From Shewanella atlantica (GTDB lineage: Bacteria; Pseudomonadota; Gammaproteobacteria; Enterobacterales; Shewanellaceae), in NCBI RefSeq assembly GCF_003966265.1, contig NZ_RXNV01000021.1, positions 1-43,097 of the forward strand: a stretch of DNA of 43,097 nucleotides. Direction: 5' to 3'. Within the stretch, counting starts at the first letter, position 1, and the number at the start of each line of letters is the position of its first letter. Shown here one piece after another: positions 1 through 8,422 of the stretch. Position numbers and translations under genes: made by a program. The notes beneath the pieces were generated by a model. That model was not told the origin of the DNA and made no database searches. It was given only the letters and a program-made list of their open reading frames with translations.

Positions 1-408
1 GCCTCCATTTGCAATATTGTATGGTCACAAATACAGTATGGCTCTGGTGCACAATTTAATTATTTTGGACTAACCCACGAACTTGGAGGCTAGCACCTCG
101 TGGGGAGTCATTATGTCTATCGTATCCCCAGTAGCCTTACTTTTCATCATTCAAACCTAACGAGTTATGGTCTAGACTCTAACGCGCTTTTGTCCAAAAT
201 CGTGTTACAGGCATAAGATACTAAATGGAAGAGATACTTTTATCGAAACCAGAGTCTGTGTGAACGCGGCTGTGAACTTCGTTTTTTGGGAGAGGTGACT
301 TGTAACAATCTCCTTATCTTAAAACCCGTTCGACATCCATGTCTCTCGTTCATAAGGGCTGACGCAACTATTCGTCCACCCAAGTTTGTTAGTTGTTATC
401 CTGTCTAC
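1..408. other. Leading gene-free stretch
   Basis: I see no convincing coding region between the window edge and the ablB stop codon. An open frame beginning near 286 on the plus strand runs antisense into ablB and has no ribosome binding site or recognisable product. A small hairpin can form at 75-103 (CCACGA paired with TCGTGG) but has no T-tract. An inverted repeat at 407-427 (ACTCAGC/GCTGAGT) overlaps the ablB stop; it lacks a U-run in the ablB direction, so it is not a good terminator. Confidence 0.5.
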
Positions 409-1323
409 TCAGCATTCAGGGCTGAGTGGTTTACACCAGATATTCATACTCTCGATCTGGCCACTGATCTGGGTGTTGTTAATCAGTCGTCCCTGATAGT
501 GGTAGCCATGTTTGGCAAATGTCCTGTTCATGCCGACAGAGCCCGCTCGGGCTATGGTAAAAGCCTGACGAAGGCCCTGTTGTACCATGCAAGATTCCAT
601 CTTATCCAGTAGTGCGGCAGCCAGTTGCTGCCCTCTGAACTCAGGTAAAGTCGCAAAGTCTGTCATCTCCACGGCCATATTATCCAAATCCTGCTCAGCA
701 GAGGCCAGGGCAATCAGTCGGCCCTGGTGTTTGATACCAAAATAACTGACATTATCGGACATGGTTTCACGCAGGTAGCTGGCCTGTTGAATAGGGAAGG
801 GATAACTTGGGAAGACCTCTCGATACAGATGGGCCATCTCCTCACAGTATTCTTCCCCCAAAGGGATTACCTGCCAATGGGTTTCAGGCGCTGCTTTAGT
901 CAGATTATTGCGGGCCAGAGTGAGCACTTTTTCATGTTCTGCAGCTTTGAGATCCGTTTGTCGATCCATGTCCAGATAAGCGCCTAACAATAACGCATCT
1001 TCAGCTTTTTCTTCATCTTTAGCTCTCTCTTCACCTTCGCCGACAGCTAGATTTTGGCCAGTGGCCGGGTAATACCCCGGCAGGCGCGCTTCCTCGGTAA
1101 AGCCCTGGTTGAGAAAGTGCTTAGAGTCAGACTGCTTCACCTTGGCAATCAATTTGCCATAACCCTGTGCTTTGGCTAATTGGCGCATGGCCGCCGGCAG
1201 ACGAGCCGGTTCAGCTTGCTTCATAGACATTAAATACACCCGGCTGCTGTTAGGGCCATATTGAATACTGGCACCTTCAAGTAGATCACAGGTATCAAAC
1301 GAGCTGCATTTAACTTCGCTCAT
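409..1323 (-). CDS. ablB: Beta-lysine N-acetyltransferase (AblB)
   Basis: Predicted to acetylate the epsilon-amino group of beta-lysine with acetyl-CoA, giving the compatible solute N-epsilon-acetyl-beta-lysine in the cytoplasm. The protein is about 304 aa. The N-terminal part resembles AblB proteins (a YGKLIAKV segment, then a GYYPAT region). The C-terminal third is a GNAT fold with the acetyl-CoA loop RGQQLAAALL. The start is placed at 1323 because a GGAGG lies six bases upstream; an ATG 15 bases earlier would contain that site. It overlaps the symporter gene by 14 bp, as expected for a coupled operon with ablA. An acidic, lysine-rich insertion near residues 95-130 makes it somewhat longer than AblB proteins I know. 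The identification rests on family resemblance plus the ablA neighbour. Confidence 0.88.
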   Translation of the reverse strand: MSEVKCSSFDTCDLLEGASIQYGPNSSRVYLMSMKQAEPARLPAAMRQLAKAQGYGKLIAKVKQSDSKHFLNQGFTEEARLPGYYPATGQNLAVGEGEERAKDEEKAEDALLLGAYLDMDRQTDLKAAEHEKVLTLARNNLTKAAPETHWQVIPLGEEYCEEMAHLYREVFPSYPFPIQQASYLRETMSDNVSYFGIKHQGRLIALASAEQDLDNMAVEMTDFATLPEFRGQQLAAALLDKMESCMVQQGLRQAFTIARAGSVGMNRTFAKHGYHYQGRLINNTQISGQIESMNIWCKPLSPEC

Positions 1324-2764
1324 AATCGACCTCCACATCTTGTGCCGTGGCCGTGAGTTCAGGTGATAATTTGTAGCCTATAAGCATGGTAAGCGCCGAC
1401 AGAGCCAGACCATAAATGCTTACATCCAGCCCTAAGGCGGTAAGGGGCTCGGGTAGTGGCAACAGGCCAGTCATCAAAGCGATGGCGCACAGTCCACCAC
1501 TTAACATCGAGGCCAATGCCGTTTTGGCGCTCACCTTGGGCCAGAACAAGGCTGCGAGGGTGGGGAAAACCAGACCGGAAACCATAAAGCCATAGGCATA
1601 CAAAATGGCGTCCAGAACCTGATTTGCCTGACTCGCCAAAAAGATTGCTGCGAGTCCCAACAGGGCGGTGGCTATCATTGAGATGCGAACCGTTTTAGTG
1701 TGACTGGCTGGAATTTTGAGTACGTCTTGCGTCAGATTCGCCGATGCGGCCATAAGGCAGCTGTCAGCAGTCGACATAATGGCAGAGAAGTAGGCTGCAA
1801 TTATGATCCCGGTAATGCCAATGGGCAAAAGATCACGGATCATCGCAGGTACTGCCATCTCCGGCTCCATATCCGGCAAAAGTACTCTGGCACACATCCC
1901 CAGAATGACACCACTGACAGCCATCAAAGGGAATTCGAGAAACCCTGCAAGGTACCAGGCGCGCTTAGCGGTTTGTGTGTCTCTACAGGCGAACATGCGC
2001 TGATACAGTGTCATGGCAACCAGCCAGATAGGGGTAATGGTAAGTAACCAGTTGATGGCTAACGCCGGAGAGATGGCCGTGAGTGAAAAGTAACTGGCAG
2101 GCAATGAGTCCATAAGTCCCTGCCAGCCACCCACTGCATCGAGTGCATAGGGCAAAGCAAACAGCGACATACCAGCAAGTAGAATGAGCCACTGCACACT
2201 GTCGGTGTAGATCACCGCCTTTAAGCCGCCAAATACGGTGTACAAAATGGTGACACCACCTATCACCCATAACATGAGTTGCAGGTTGGAGATCCCCAAT
2301 GCTGGTTCGGTCATTAAGGTTGCCGCGGCTAACTTAGCACCCGCCAGCATCTGTGCACCGGTGAAACCCAGGTAACCGATACAGGAAATTATCGCCGCCA
2401 GCATGGCGACTTTGGTGCCAAATCTAACTTTCAGCAGTTCCGGGTAGGTAGACAGTCCGTGTTTCCCTTCCAAAAACTTAACTCTGGGGAGCAACCACAC
2501 GGCCGAGAGCCAGGCTCCCAGCAGGCCGGTAAATAGCAGCCAGGCACCTGAAAGCCCCATACTAAAACCCAGCCCGGCAAGTCCGATTGAGAAGCCGCCA
2601 CCAACATCCGTTGCAGCGATGGAGAACCCCACGTGTCTGGCTTTGATATTTCGCCCACCGAGATAGTAATCTTCACCTGTTTCGTGACGACGAAAATGGT
2701 AGTAACCAAACGCTAACAGTCCAATCAAATAGCAGGCAAAAATTGCATAGTCAAAATAATGCAT
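1310..2764 (-). CDS. Sodium:solute symporter (SSS family) in the abl operon
   Basis: A 484-aa inner-membrane protein with about 13 hydrophobic segments and the SSS-family signature region near the N terminus (YYLGGRN, then the glycine-rich TDVGGGFSIGLAG stretch). Members use the Na+ gradient to import solutes such as proline, pantothenate or sugars; the substrate cannot be read from sequence. It starts 2 bp after the stop of the lysine aminomutase gene, with a GGGTGAG ribosome site inside that gene's end, and overlaps ablB. Translation of the three genes is therefore probably coupled. By context I infer that it carries lysine, beta-lysine, acetyl-beta-lysine or another osmolyte, but a transporter with unrelated substrate is possible. 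Confidence 0.85.
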   Translation of the reverse strand: MHYFDYAIFACYLIGLLAFGYYHFRRHETGEDYYLGGRNIKARHVGFSIAATDVGGGFSIGLAGLGFSMGLSGAWLLFTGLLGAWLSAVWLLPRVKFLEGKHGLSTYPELLKVRFGTKVAMLAAIISCIGYLGFTGAQMLAGAKLAAATLMTEPALGISNLQLMLWVIGGVTILYTVFGGLKAVIYTDSVQWLILLAGMSLFALPYALDAVGGWQGLMDSLPASYFSLTAISPALAINWLLTITPIWLVAMTLYQRMFACRDTQTAKRAWYLAGFLEFPLMAVSGVILGMCARVLLPDMEPEMAVPAMIRDLLPIGITGIIIAAYFSAIMSTADSCLMAASANLTQDVLKIPASHTKTVRISMIATALLGLAAIFLASQANQVLDAILYAYGFMVSGLVFPTLAALFWPKVSAKTALASMLSGGLCAIALMTGLLPLPEPLTALGLDVSIYGLALSALTMLIGYKLSPELTATAQDVEVDYERS

Positions 2765-2766
2765 TA

Positions 2767-3960
2767 TTACTCACCCAGCAGGAAAGACATGTCGGCGTTT
2801 CGCCCTTCAAAGTTGGTTGCTAAGAGTTTGGTTTCGCCATCGATCACTTGCTTGCGTACGTATTCCGGCTGTACCGGCATTTTACCCAGACCACCAATGC
2901 CATCAACGATAAAGGTTGGAATGGCAGGGCCCGATACCCAGCCCCGCAGGCCATGGTAGATCTCCAGCATACGGTCATAGCTGACTTGAAACTTGCTGTT
3001 ACCCGGAGCCGGATCCATGGAATAAACATAGTAAGGACGAATACCATTGGAGACCAGATCCATGACCAGATCTCGCATCACTTCAACGCTGTCGTTAACG
3101 CCCTTGATCAACACGCTTTGGTTGCCAAGCATAATTCCGCTGGTGCGCAGCATAGCCATATGCTTCACAAACAATGGAGTGATCTCTTTGGGATGATTAA
3201 CCTGGGTATTGAGCAGGGTCACTCGGTTTTTAACCAGTATCTGACACAGCTCAGGCGTAATACGTGTAGGCAACTGAGTGGGCAGGCGGCTACCGATACG
3301 CAATATTTTCAGATCAGGCCTTGCTTCACGGATCATGGACAACACCTGGTCCAGTTTGTCATCTGTCAGCAACAATGGATCACCGCCTGAAAGCAGCACG
3401 TCCTGTACTTCCGGGTGTTCACGCAGGTATTCCACAGATTTGCGGATCCGCTCCATAGAGATAACATTCAGGGGATCTGACACCATGCGCTTTCGGGTAC
3501 AGTGGCGACAATAGGCGCCACAAATATTGTGTACCAGAAAGAGCACGCGGTTAGGATAGCGGTGAACGATAGAGGTTCCTTCAGGCATCATGTCATCTTC
3601 AGCCAGCTGATCCCCCATCTCTTGTGGTGCAACATCCATCTCATTTTGCTCTGGAACGTATTGAATGCGGATCGGGCATGCCTGATCGTCCTTGTCCATC
3701 AACTGAGCAATATAGGGCGTAATGCGGGTGGCAATGACCTTATAAACGTCCTCTTCGACCGGATTTATATTGCCGAATACTTTGGAGAGCTGCTTATCCG
3801 TTTTAAAGGAGTGAGCCAATGTTTCCCGCCAGGGGCGACCGGCAACATCAAAGTCCATCAGTGACTGGTAGTCAGCAAACTTATCTTCTTTATTATTTTT
3901 GACCAGCTTAAGGGGGATCTGTGGGGTGTATTGCTTAACTTGTGCGGATGCCTGAGACAT
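2767..3960 (-). CDS. ablA: Lysine 2,3-aminomutase (AblA/KamA)
   Basis: Radical-SAM, PLP-dependent enzyme converting L-lysine to beta-lysine, the first step to acetyl-beta-lysine. The protein is 397 aa from the chosen start. The [4Fe-4S]/SAM motif CGAYCRHC (Cys-x3-Cys-x2-Cys) is intact. The PLP-lysine region reads IVDGIGGLGK instead of the classical PGGGGK. Both aspartates that hold the substrate epsilon-amino group in clostridial lysine aminomutase seem present (YSMDP and IVDG), which favours lysine over glutamate as substrate. The start at 3960 (MSQASAQ) is preferred: the frame stays open to 4152, but the extra 64 residues look non-conserved. Length and operon context argue against the shorter EpmB, the EF-P-modifying homologue. 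First gene of ablA-symporter-ablB. Confidence 0.9.
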   Translation of the reverse strand: MSQASAQVKQYTPQIPLKLVKNNKEDKFADYQSLMDFDVAGRPWRETLAHSFKTDKQLSKVFGNINPVEEDVYKVIATRITPYIAQLMDKDDQACPIRIQYVPEQNEMDVAPQEMGDQLAEDDMMPEGTSIVHRYPNRVLFLVHNICGAYCRHCTRKRMVSDPLNVISMERIRKSVEYLREHPEVQDVLLSGGDPLLLTDDKLDQVLSMIREARPDLKILRIGSRLPTQLPTRITPELCQILVKNRVTLLNTQVNHPKEITPLFVKHMAMLRTSGIMLGNQSVLIKGVNDSVEVMRDLVMDLVSNGIRPYYVYSMDPAPGNSKFQVSYDRMLEIYHGLRGWVSGPAIPTFIVDGIGGLGKMPVQPEYVRKQVIDGETKLLATNFEGRNADMSFLLGE

Positions 3961-4233
3961 GAAGGGGTTACCTGTAGACGAACTGAATTTGGTTACAGTC
4001 GTAATGATTAGAGTTCGAACTATTTTCGCATTAATAATCCATGGCTTCAATACTGCCGTTGCAAATTGTTTACATTTGGCGTGGTGAAGTTTAACAAGTG
4101 GGCCCCGATTTTTAACTGAAACATCGACTGAGCTGAATATCGAGAGCGTCACAACAGACAGTGACTTCGACAGGTGACAGAAGAAAAAACACTATGTTTA
4201 TGGCTTGGGTAAACGAAAGGGGGTTGTTTAAAT

Positions 4234-4249
4234 TTGTTTGATTAAACAA
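4234..4249. promoter_or_regulatory. Inverted repeat, possible operator upstream of ablA
   Basis: TTGTTTGATTAAACAA has perfect 6-bp arms around a 4-bp centre, about 275 bp upstream of the ablA start. A further TTGTTTA lies at 4224-4230. The size suits a dimeric regulator, but AT-rich palindromes occur by chance and no regulator can be named. A related core is found upstream of asnB. Confidence 0.25.
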
Positions 4250-4538
4250 TCATTAACTGACTGCTTGGCTCTGCATCTTGATCGGTTTTGTCTGCTGCTA
4301 GGGGGATGTTAATTAGCGAATCAACAGTTTTATCCCGATGAGTCAGTAGTGATGATGTATTGAATAAATATGTGATTATGAAAGCTTAGAAGTTTAACGT
4401 CTATTTATCTTATTTGAACTAATGATAAGGGTCGGTGTGGGCAAAATAATTTCAACTGAATGTAATTGATGTCTGAACCTATAGCATTAGCTTCTATGAA
4501 TAACCAGTTAAAACTCTTGCTTAGAAAGTTAGGAATTA

Positions 4539-4567
4539 GTGAGCACGTGAATTGGTGCTCACTTTTT
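4539..4567 (+). terminator. Terminator-like hairpin, plus orientation
   Basis: GTGAGCAC pairs with GTGCTCAC (8 bp, 8-base loop) and is followed by TTTTT on the plus strand. No plus-strand gene lies upstream of it. In the minus direction it would follow the yecM-like gene, but the downstream bases are TAATTCC, a poor U-run. Confidence 0.45.
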
Positions 4568-4594
4568 AGCTAAGTTAAGTCCTGTCCAGTTTAG

Positions 4595-5167
4595 CTAGGC
4601 TTGCTCTGAAGCAATCACATCTTTGATCCCATGGGGATGCACCTTGATGCAGATATTACTCTTCTTGAATGCGATGGTGGGGTTAGCAAGACGTTCATGT
4701 TCGCCCTGAGGAGAGCTCATCTTGACCTTAATGTCTGTGTTATTCGTAATGACTGATTCGAGTTGCGGCGCTATCTTGAATAGTTCGTCTCTGAGTTCAT
4801 CACAGTTTTTAACCTGGCAAGGCAGGACAAGCTCTATGTGCTCCCATCCTTCTACCGGATAGGCTTTCTCTCCCGGGTAGGGCAGTTCGACACAATCTAT
4901 GCTCATATCGCCAATGATTAAGGGAGCGTTAAGTTCAAATATTAATATGGGACGACCATTGATGATATTGTTGGAGATGACGTTGCCGACCCGTTCAAAA
5001 TCCTGGCTTAAACGTTTGGCAGACTCGGTGTCATTGACTCTTAAAGCCACATGGTCGCAGGCTAATTGAAGCTGAGTTAATCCTAATTCTGAGATGAAGT
5101 CTGTGATGCTGTCACTAAAGTTTGGCCATGCATCAACTAAGTTCCGATATGAGATTGGAGAGGTCAT
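4595..5167 (-). CDS. YecM-like VOC-fold protein
   Basis: A 190-aa soluble protein resembling Escherichia coli YecM, a vicinal-oxygen-chelate (glyoxalase-like) family member with a putative metal site but no established reaction. Visible family features are the N-terminal helical segment, the CDHVALRV strand carrying a candidate metal-binding His, and the ELPYPGEKAYPVEGWEHIE block with the following Glu/His. The start at 5167 (MTSPISYRN) is chosen over the 26-residue upstream extension because YecM proteins begin close to here; a GGAA lies about a dozen bases upstream. It is 32 bp behind the L,D-transpeptidase gene on the same strand, so the two may be cotranscribed. The function stays unassigned. 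Confidence 0.8.
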   Translation of the reverse strand: MTSPISYRNLVDAWPNFSDSITDFISELGLTQLQLACDHVALRVNDTESAKRLSQDFERVGNVISNNIINGRPILIFELNAPLIIGDMSIDCVELPYPGEKAYPVEGWEHIELVLPCQVKNCDELRDELFKIAPQLESVITNNTDIKVKMSSPQGEHERLANPTIAFKKSNICIKVHPHGIKDVIASEQA

Positions 5168-5199
5168 TATAGGTGTATATTTCCAGTAAAAGTTAGGCG

Positions 5200-5739
5200 T
5201 TAAGGCCAGATTTCGATCGGGGTACCTTCGTCTATCGCGCGCCAAAGTTCATCCATTTGAGCATTGGTAATGGCGATACAGCCATCGGTCCAGTTGTACC
5301 TTTGTGCCTCTTCGGGCGATAACGATGAATTTGGATTTTGTCCGTGGATCATGATCTGTCCGCCGGGATCTAGCCCTAATGCACTTGCCCTGAGGCTGTC
5401 TTCTTCATTTGGATAGGAGATATGGATGGCGCGGTAGTAGGCGCTATCTGATTTTTTGTAATCCAGCAGGTAACGGCCTTCAGGTGTGCGCTGATCGCCT
5501 TCGGTTACCTTGTGGCCTACAGGGCGGTCACCCATAGCAATACGATATTTGCGTAGGATCTGTCCATTACGCATCAGCGCCATGCTCGACTGTGACTTGT
5601 CGACAACGACAAGATCTATTTTGCCAATGCCGGTATTAGAGGAGCTGTAACTCGCACTCTGTAACGAGGTTACCGCACCTGACTGTAAAGAGAAGCCGAT
5701 AGAGCAGGCTAATAGGAAAAATCGAAATATTTTGTACAT
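5200..5739 (-). CDS. L,D-transpeptidase family protein (YkuD domain)
   Basis: A 179-aa protein with a signal peptide (residues 1 to about 22, ending near SGA) and one YkuD catalytic domain. The active-site elements are present: MIHG with His132 and the WTDGCIAI motif with Cys154, the nucleophile that forms a thioacyl intermediate with peptidoglycan stem peptides. Enzymes of this class make 3-3 cross-links, attach lipoproteins or cut such links in the periplasm. The protein lacks the LysM and peptidoglycan-binding domains of the larger members and resembles the small ErfK/YafK-like group, so its specific activity is open. No strong ribosome site is visible before the start. Confidence 0.88.
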   Translation of the reverse strand: MYKIFRFFLLACSIGFSLQSGAVTSLQSASYSSSNTGIGKIDLVVVDKSQSSMALMRNGQILRKYRIAMGDRPVGHKVTEGDQRTPEGRYLLDYKKSDSAYYRAIHISYPNEEDSLRASALGLDPGGQIMIHGQNPNSSLSPEEAQRYNWTDGCIAITNAQMDELWRAIDEGTPIEIWP

Positions 5740-5914
5740 TTAGTATCGAGAGTCCGATGATTAAACCGCTGTTAATAATTATATCTTACCTTAAATATTA
5801 GTTTAGGGCAGGGAGGAATTTAATCTGTTTGGTATTCTCTATTAGAAGTGGCAAAATACTCTGCTGCGCTATTTGGCGTTGCCTCATCACCTCAATCAAG
5901 GAAAGTGTGCCTAC

Positions 5915-6754
5915 ATGCGTCAAGATAATCATCAAATACCTGACACTTCGATGAGGTATAAACTGCGAGAGATCATCTTTGGTACCGATACCAAGGCTGG
6001 GCGATATTTCGATATCAGCTTGATAATTTGTATTATCATCAGTGTCTCTCTGGTGTTCTTAGACACCATGGCTGGGATCCATGAGCAGTATGGTGAAATC
6101 ATCCGGATATTTGAATGGATATTTACCGTTATTTTTACCATAGAGTATGCGCTGAGGCTGTATTGTTCGACTCATCCCGTTAGCTATGCACGTAGTTTTT
6201 ATGGCGTCGTCGATCTCTTATCCGTTTTGCCCAGTTACCTGGCCCTGTTTTTCCCCGGAGCCAACTTTACCCTTGTCATCAGAATATTAAGGCTCTTTAG
6301 AATTTTCAGAGTGCTTAAATTGTTACGATATCTTAGTGAGGGCAATGTTTTACTGAGGGCTATGTTACAGTCCGGGCGTAAAGTCTTTATCTTCTTTTTC
6401 TCTGTCAGCCTGATTGTCATGGTGCTGAGCGCGATTATGTATGTGGTAGAAGGGCCTGAAAATGGCTTCACCTCGATACCTAAGTCAATCTATTGGACCA
6501 TAGTGACGATCACAACGGTAGGGTACGGTGACATCACGCCCGGCACCACTTTGGGTCAGGCTATCGCGGCATTTACTATGTTGCTTGGTTATTCAATTAT
6601 TGCGATCCCAACTGGCATTTTAACGGTAGAGATATCTCAGGAGATGGGACGAAATAAAGACCTGCGACGATGCAGCAACTGCTTGAAGAAAGGCCATGAA
6701 AATGACGCAGAATATTGCGATCATTGTGGCAGCGAATTACAGAGGGATATCTAG
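5915..6754 (+). CDS. Voltage-gated potassium channel with C-terminal zinc ribbon
   Basis: A 279-aa inner-membrane cation channel of the six-transmembrane type. S4 carries regularly spaced arginines (RILRLFRIFRVLKLLR), the voltage-sensor pattern. The pore loop has the K+ selectivity filter TVGYGD near residue 208. After S6 the cytoplasmic tail ends in two CxxC pairs (CSNC and CDHC, 11 residues apart), a small zinc-ribbon-like knuckle that may assist tetramer assembly or sensing. The start at 5915 has AAGGAAAG nine bases upstream; the frame also opens 14 codons earlier at a TTG without such a site. Followed 69 bp later by a MATE gene on the same strand. Physiological role: K+ flux or membrane-potential control; not determinable further. 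Confidence 0.9.
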   Translation: MRQDNHQIPDTSMRYKLREIIFGTDTKAGRYFDISLIICIIISVSLVFLDTMAGIHEQYGEIIRIFEWIFTVIFTIEYALRLYCSTHPVSYARSFYGVVDLLSVLPSYLALFFPGANFTLVIRILRLFRIFRVLKLLRYLSEGNVLLRAMLQSGRKVFIFFFSVSLIVMVLSAIMYVVEGPENGFTSIPKSIYWTIVTITTVGYGDITPGTTLGQAIAAFTMLLGYSIIAIPTGILTVEISQEMGRNKDLRRCSNCLKKGHENDAEYCDHCGSELQRDI

Positions 6755-6823
6755 CCGGATAGGCTTTAACCTGAGTTAAGGTTATGTAACCCGGGTTCAG
6801 GATATTTAAAACGAAGGAAAGAG

Positions 6824-8341
6824 ATGACAGTCGCTAAATTTGTTCAAGGTTCGATAATGCGTCACATATTGGTGATGAGCTCTACGGCAGCGGTCGGGAT
6901 CTCGGCGCTGTTTGTGGTCGACTTAATCGATATCTTTTTTCTCAGTTTACTCGGTGAGCAGGAGTTAGCCGCAGCCGTCGGTTACGCCGGCACCATCTCA
7001 TTTTTTACCACCTCTATCGGCATAGGTTTATCTATCGCGCTGGGCGCATTAGTCTCCCGCGCCATAGGGGCGAAGAAGTTAGATATGGCCAAGAGGTTAC
7101 TGCTCAATAGTGCGGTGGTGACCTTACTCATGACCCTTTGTGTATCTGCGGTCGTGACCTACTTTATTCCTGAAGTGCTTACCTTAGTCGGCGCGACCGG
7201 CCATACGGCTGATTTAGCCGCCAGTTATCTCTATATCCTGGTGCCGTCTCTTCCTATTATCTGTCTGGCTATGGCGTTAGGCGCCGCGTTGAGGGCCGTC
7301 GGCGATGCTAAGCTATCTATGATGTCTACCTTAGCCGGCGGTGGCGTTAACTTAGTGTTTGATCCGATTTTTATCTTTGCCTTAGGCATGGGTATAGAGG
7401 GAGCCGCGGTTGCTTCTGTATTGGCGCGCACCGCGGTTCTCGTTATCGCAGCTCGAGGTGTCATCCAAAAGCATAAACTCTTCGGAGAGTTTGATTTTGA
7501 TAACTTCAAGGCCGATTTGAGGCCGATATTTGCCATTGCAGGGCCTGCGATGTTGACCAATGTGGCGACACCTATAGGCAATGCCGTTGTAACCAGGGCT
7601 ATTGCCGATTTCGGTGATGGCTATGTGGCAGGTTGGGCTGTTCTAGGGCGGTTAATACCCGTTTCATTTGGAATGATATTTGCGCTGTCAGGTGCTATTG
7701 GCCCCATTGTGGGCCAAAATTATGGTGCCCATGAATTTAGCCGGGTAAGAGAGAGTCTTACTAAGGCACTGCAGTTTTGTGTCTTATATGTCATAGGTGT
7801 CTCTCTGATTTTGATGCTGTTACAAGAGCAGATTGTCTCCATATTTGATATGAGCGGAGACAGCGCCGACATCATTCGTTTCTTCTGTACCTATATTGCC
7901 GTATTTTTTATCTTCTCCGGGGCACTGTTTGTAGCGAATGCTTCATTTAACAATTTAGGTAAACCTAAATACTCGACCTTCTTTAATGTGGGTAAAGCCA
8001 CGATTGGCACCATTCCATTTGTCTATTTCGGGGCTAAGTTGGGCGGCGTATATGGTGTCTTGATAGGACAAGTTATCGGCGCGATTATTTTTGCCGTGTT
8101 TGGGGTGATTGCAGCATTCAGGCTTATCGAGAAAGTTAAACAAACGTCTCTGGAGTATGGTGATGCGGAGCCCGTGAGTGAAACTGATGAGGAGTTGCTG
8201 GAAGGTGAGCTTATTCCAAGTAGCCCTAACCCCTTGTCCTCATCATGTGCTCAGATGGCACAGATAACCGAAGAGCAGGATTGTGAAGCCAGTAATGAAC
8301 TGACTAAACCATTGAGGAGTACGGAGCGCGGCGCTGGCTAA
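6824..8341 (+). CDS. MATE family efflux transporter
   Basis: A 505-aa polytopic membrane protein with 12 predicted helices in two related halves, matching the multidrug and toxic compound extrusion family, which expels cationic compounds in exchange for Na+ or H+. Typical segments are the first-helix DLIDIFFLSLLG region, the GLSIALGALVSRAIGAKK loop and the second-half GPIVGQNYGA motif. GAAGGAAAG just upstream of the ATG is a strong ribosome site. The last ~60 residues, after the twelfth helix, form an acidic, Ser/Glu-rich cytoplasmic tail that is longer than usual. The substrate is unknown; the family name NorM would be a guess. A terminator follows at 8370. Confidence 0.9.
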   Translation: MTVAKFVQGSIMRHILVMSSTAAVGISALFVVDLIDIFFLSLLGEQELAAAVGYAGTISFFTTSIGIGLSIALGALVSRAIGAKKLDMAKRLLLNSAVVTLLMTLCVSAVVTYFIPEVLTLVGATGHTADLAASYLYILVPSLPIICLAMALGAALRAVGDAKLSMMSTLAGGGVNLVFDPIFIFALGMGIEGAAVASVLARTAVLVIAARGVIQKHKLFGEFDFDNFKADLRPIFAIAGPAMLTNVATPIGNAVVTRAIADFGDGYVAGWAVLGRLIPVSFGMIFALSGAIGPIVGQNYGAHEFSRVRESLTKALQFCVLYVIGVSLILMLLQEQIVSIFDMSGDSADIIRFFCTYIAVFFIFSGALFVANASFNNLGKPKYSTFFNVGKATIGTIPFVYFGAKLGGVYGVLIGQVIGAIIFAVFGVIAAFRLIEKVKQTSLEYGDAEPVSETDEELLEGELIPSSPNPLSSSCAQMAQITEEQDCEASNELTKPLRSTERGAG

Positions 8342-8369
8342 CCGCAGAGTTGATTTGAATATCAAAAAA

Positions 8370-8390
8370 GGGAGCTTAAGCTCCCTTTTT
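8370..8390. terminator. Bidirectional intrinsic terminator
   Basis: GGGAGCTT pairs with AAGCTCCC, flanked by an A-run before and TTTTT after. It lies between the convergent MATE and DUF2986 genes and can serve both. Confidence 0.85.
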
Positions 8391-8422
8391 ATTGCCTTAA
8401 ACCTTATCAAGAAAGATATTGT

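Larger units (their letters stand above)
3961..4594. other. Long intergenic region upstream of ablA
   Basis: About 630 bp without a gene, lying upstream of ablA and downstream of the yecM-like gene, both on the minus strand. It should hold the ablA promoter and any osmotic control, but I could not find a convincing -35/-10 pair. It contains an AT-rich inverted repeat at 4234-4249 and a terminator-like hairpin at 4539-4567, both listed separately. An open frame covers 3961-4152 upstream of ablA, but it shows no ribosome site or conserved motif. Confidence 0.5.

Noticed and set aside
286..612. Plus-strand open frame of 108 codons
   Set aside because: It runs antisense into ablB, has no ribosome site and encodes no recognisable domain.
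1983..2270. Overlapping minus-strand frame inside the symporter gene, and similar shadows elsewhere
   Set aside because: Different frame of a well-supported membrane protein gene with no motif or start signal of its own.
3961..4152. N-terminal extension of the lysine 2,3-aminomutase frame
   Set aside because: The extra 64 residues show no conserved motif or ribosome site; family members start near MSQASAQ.
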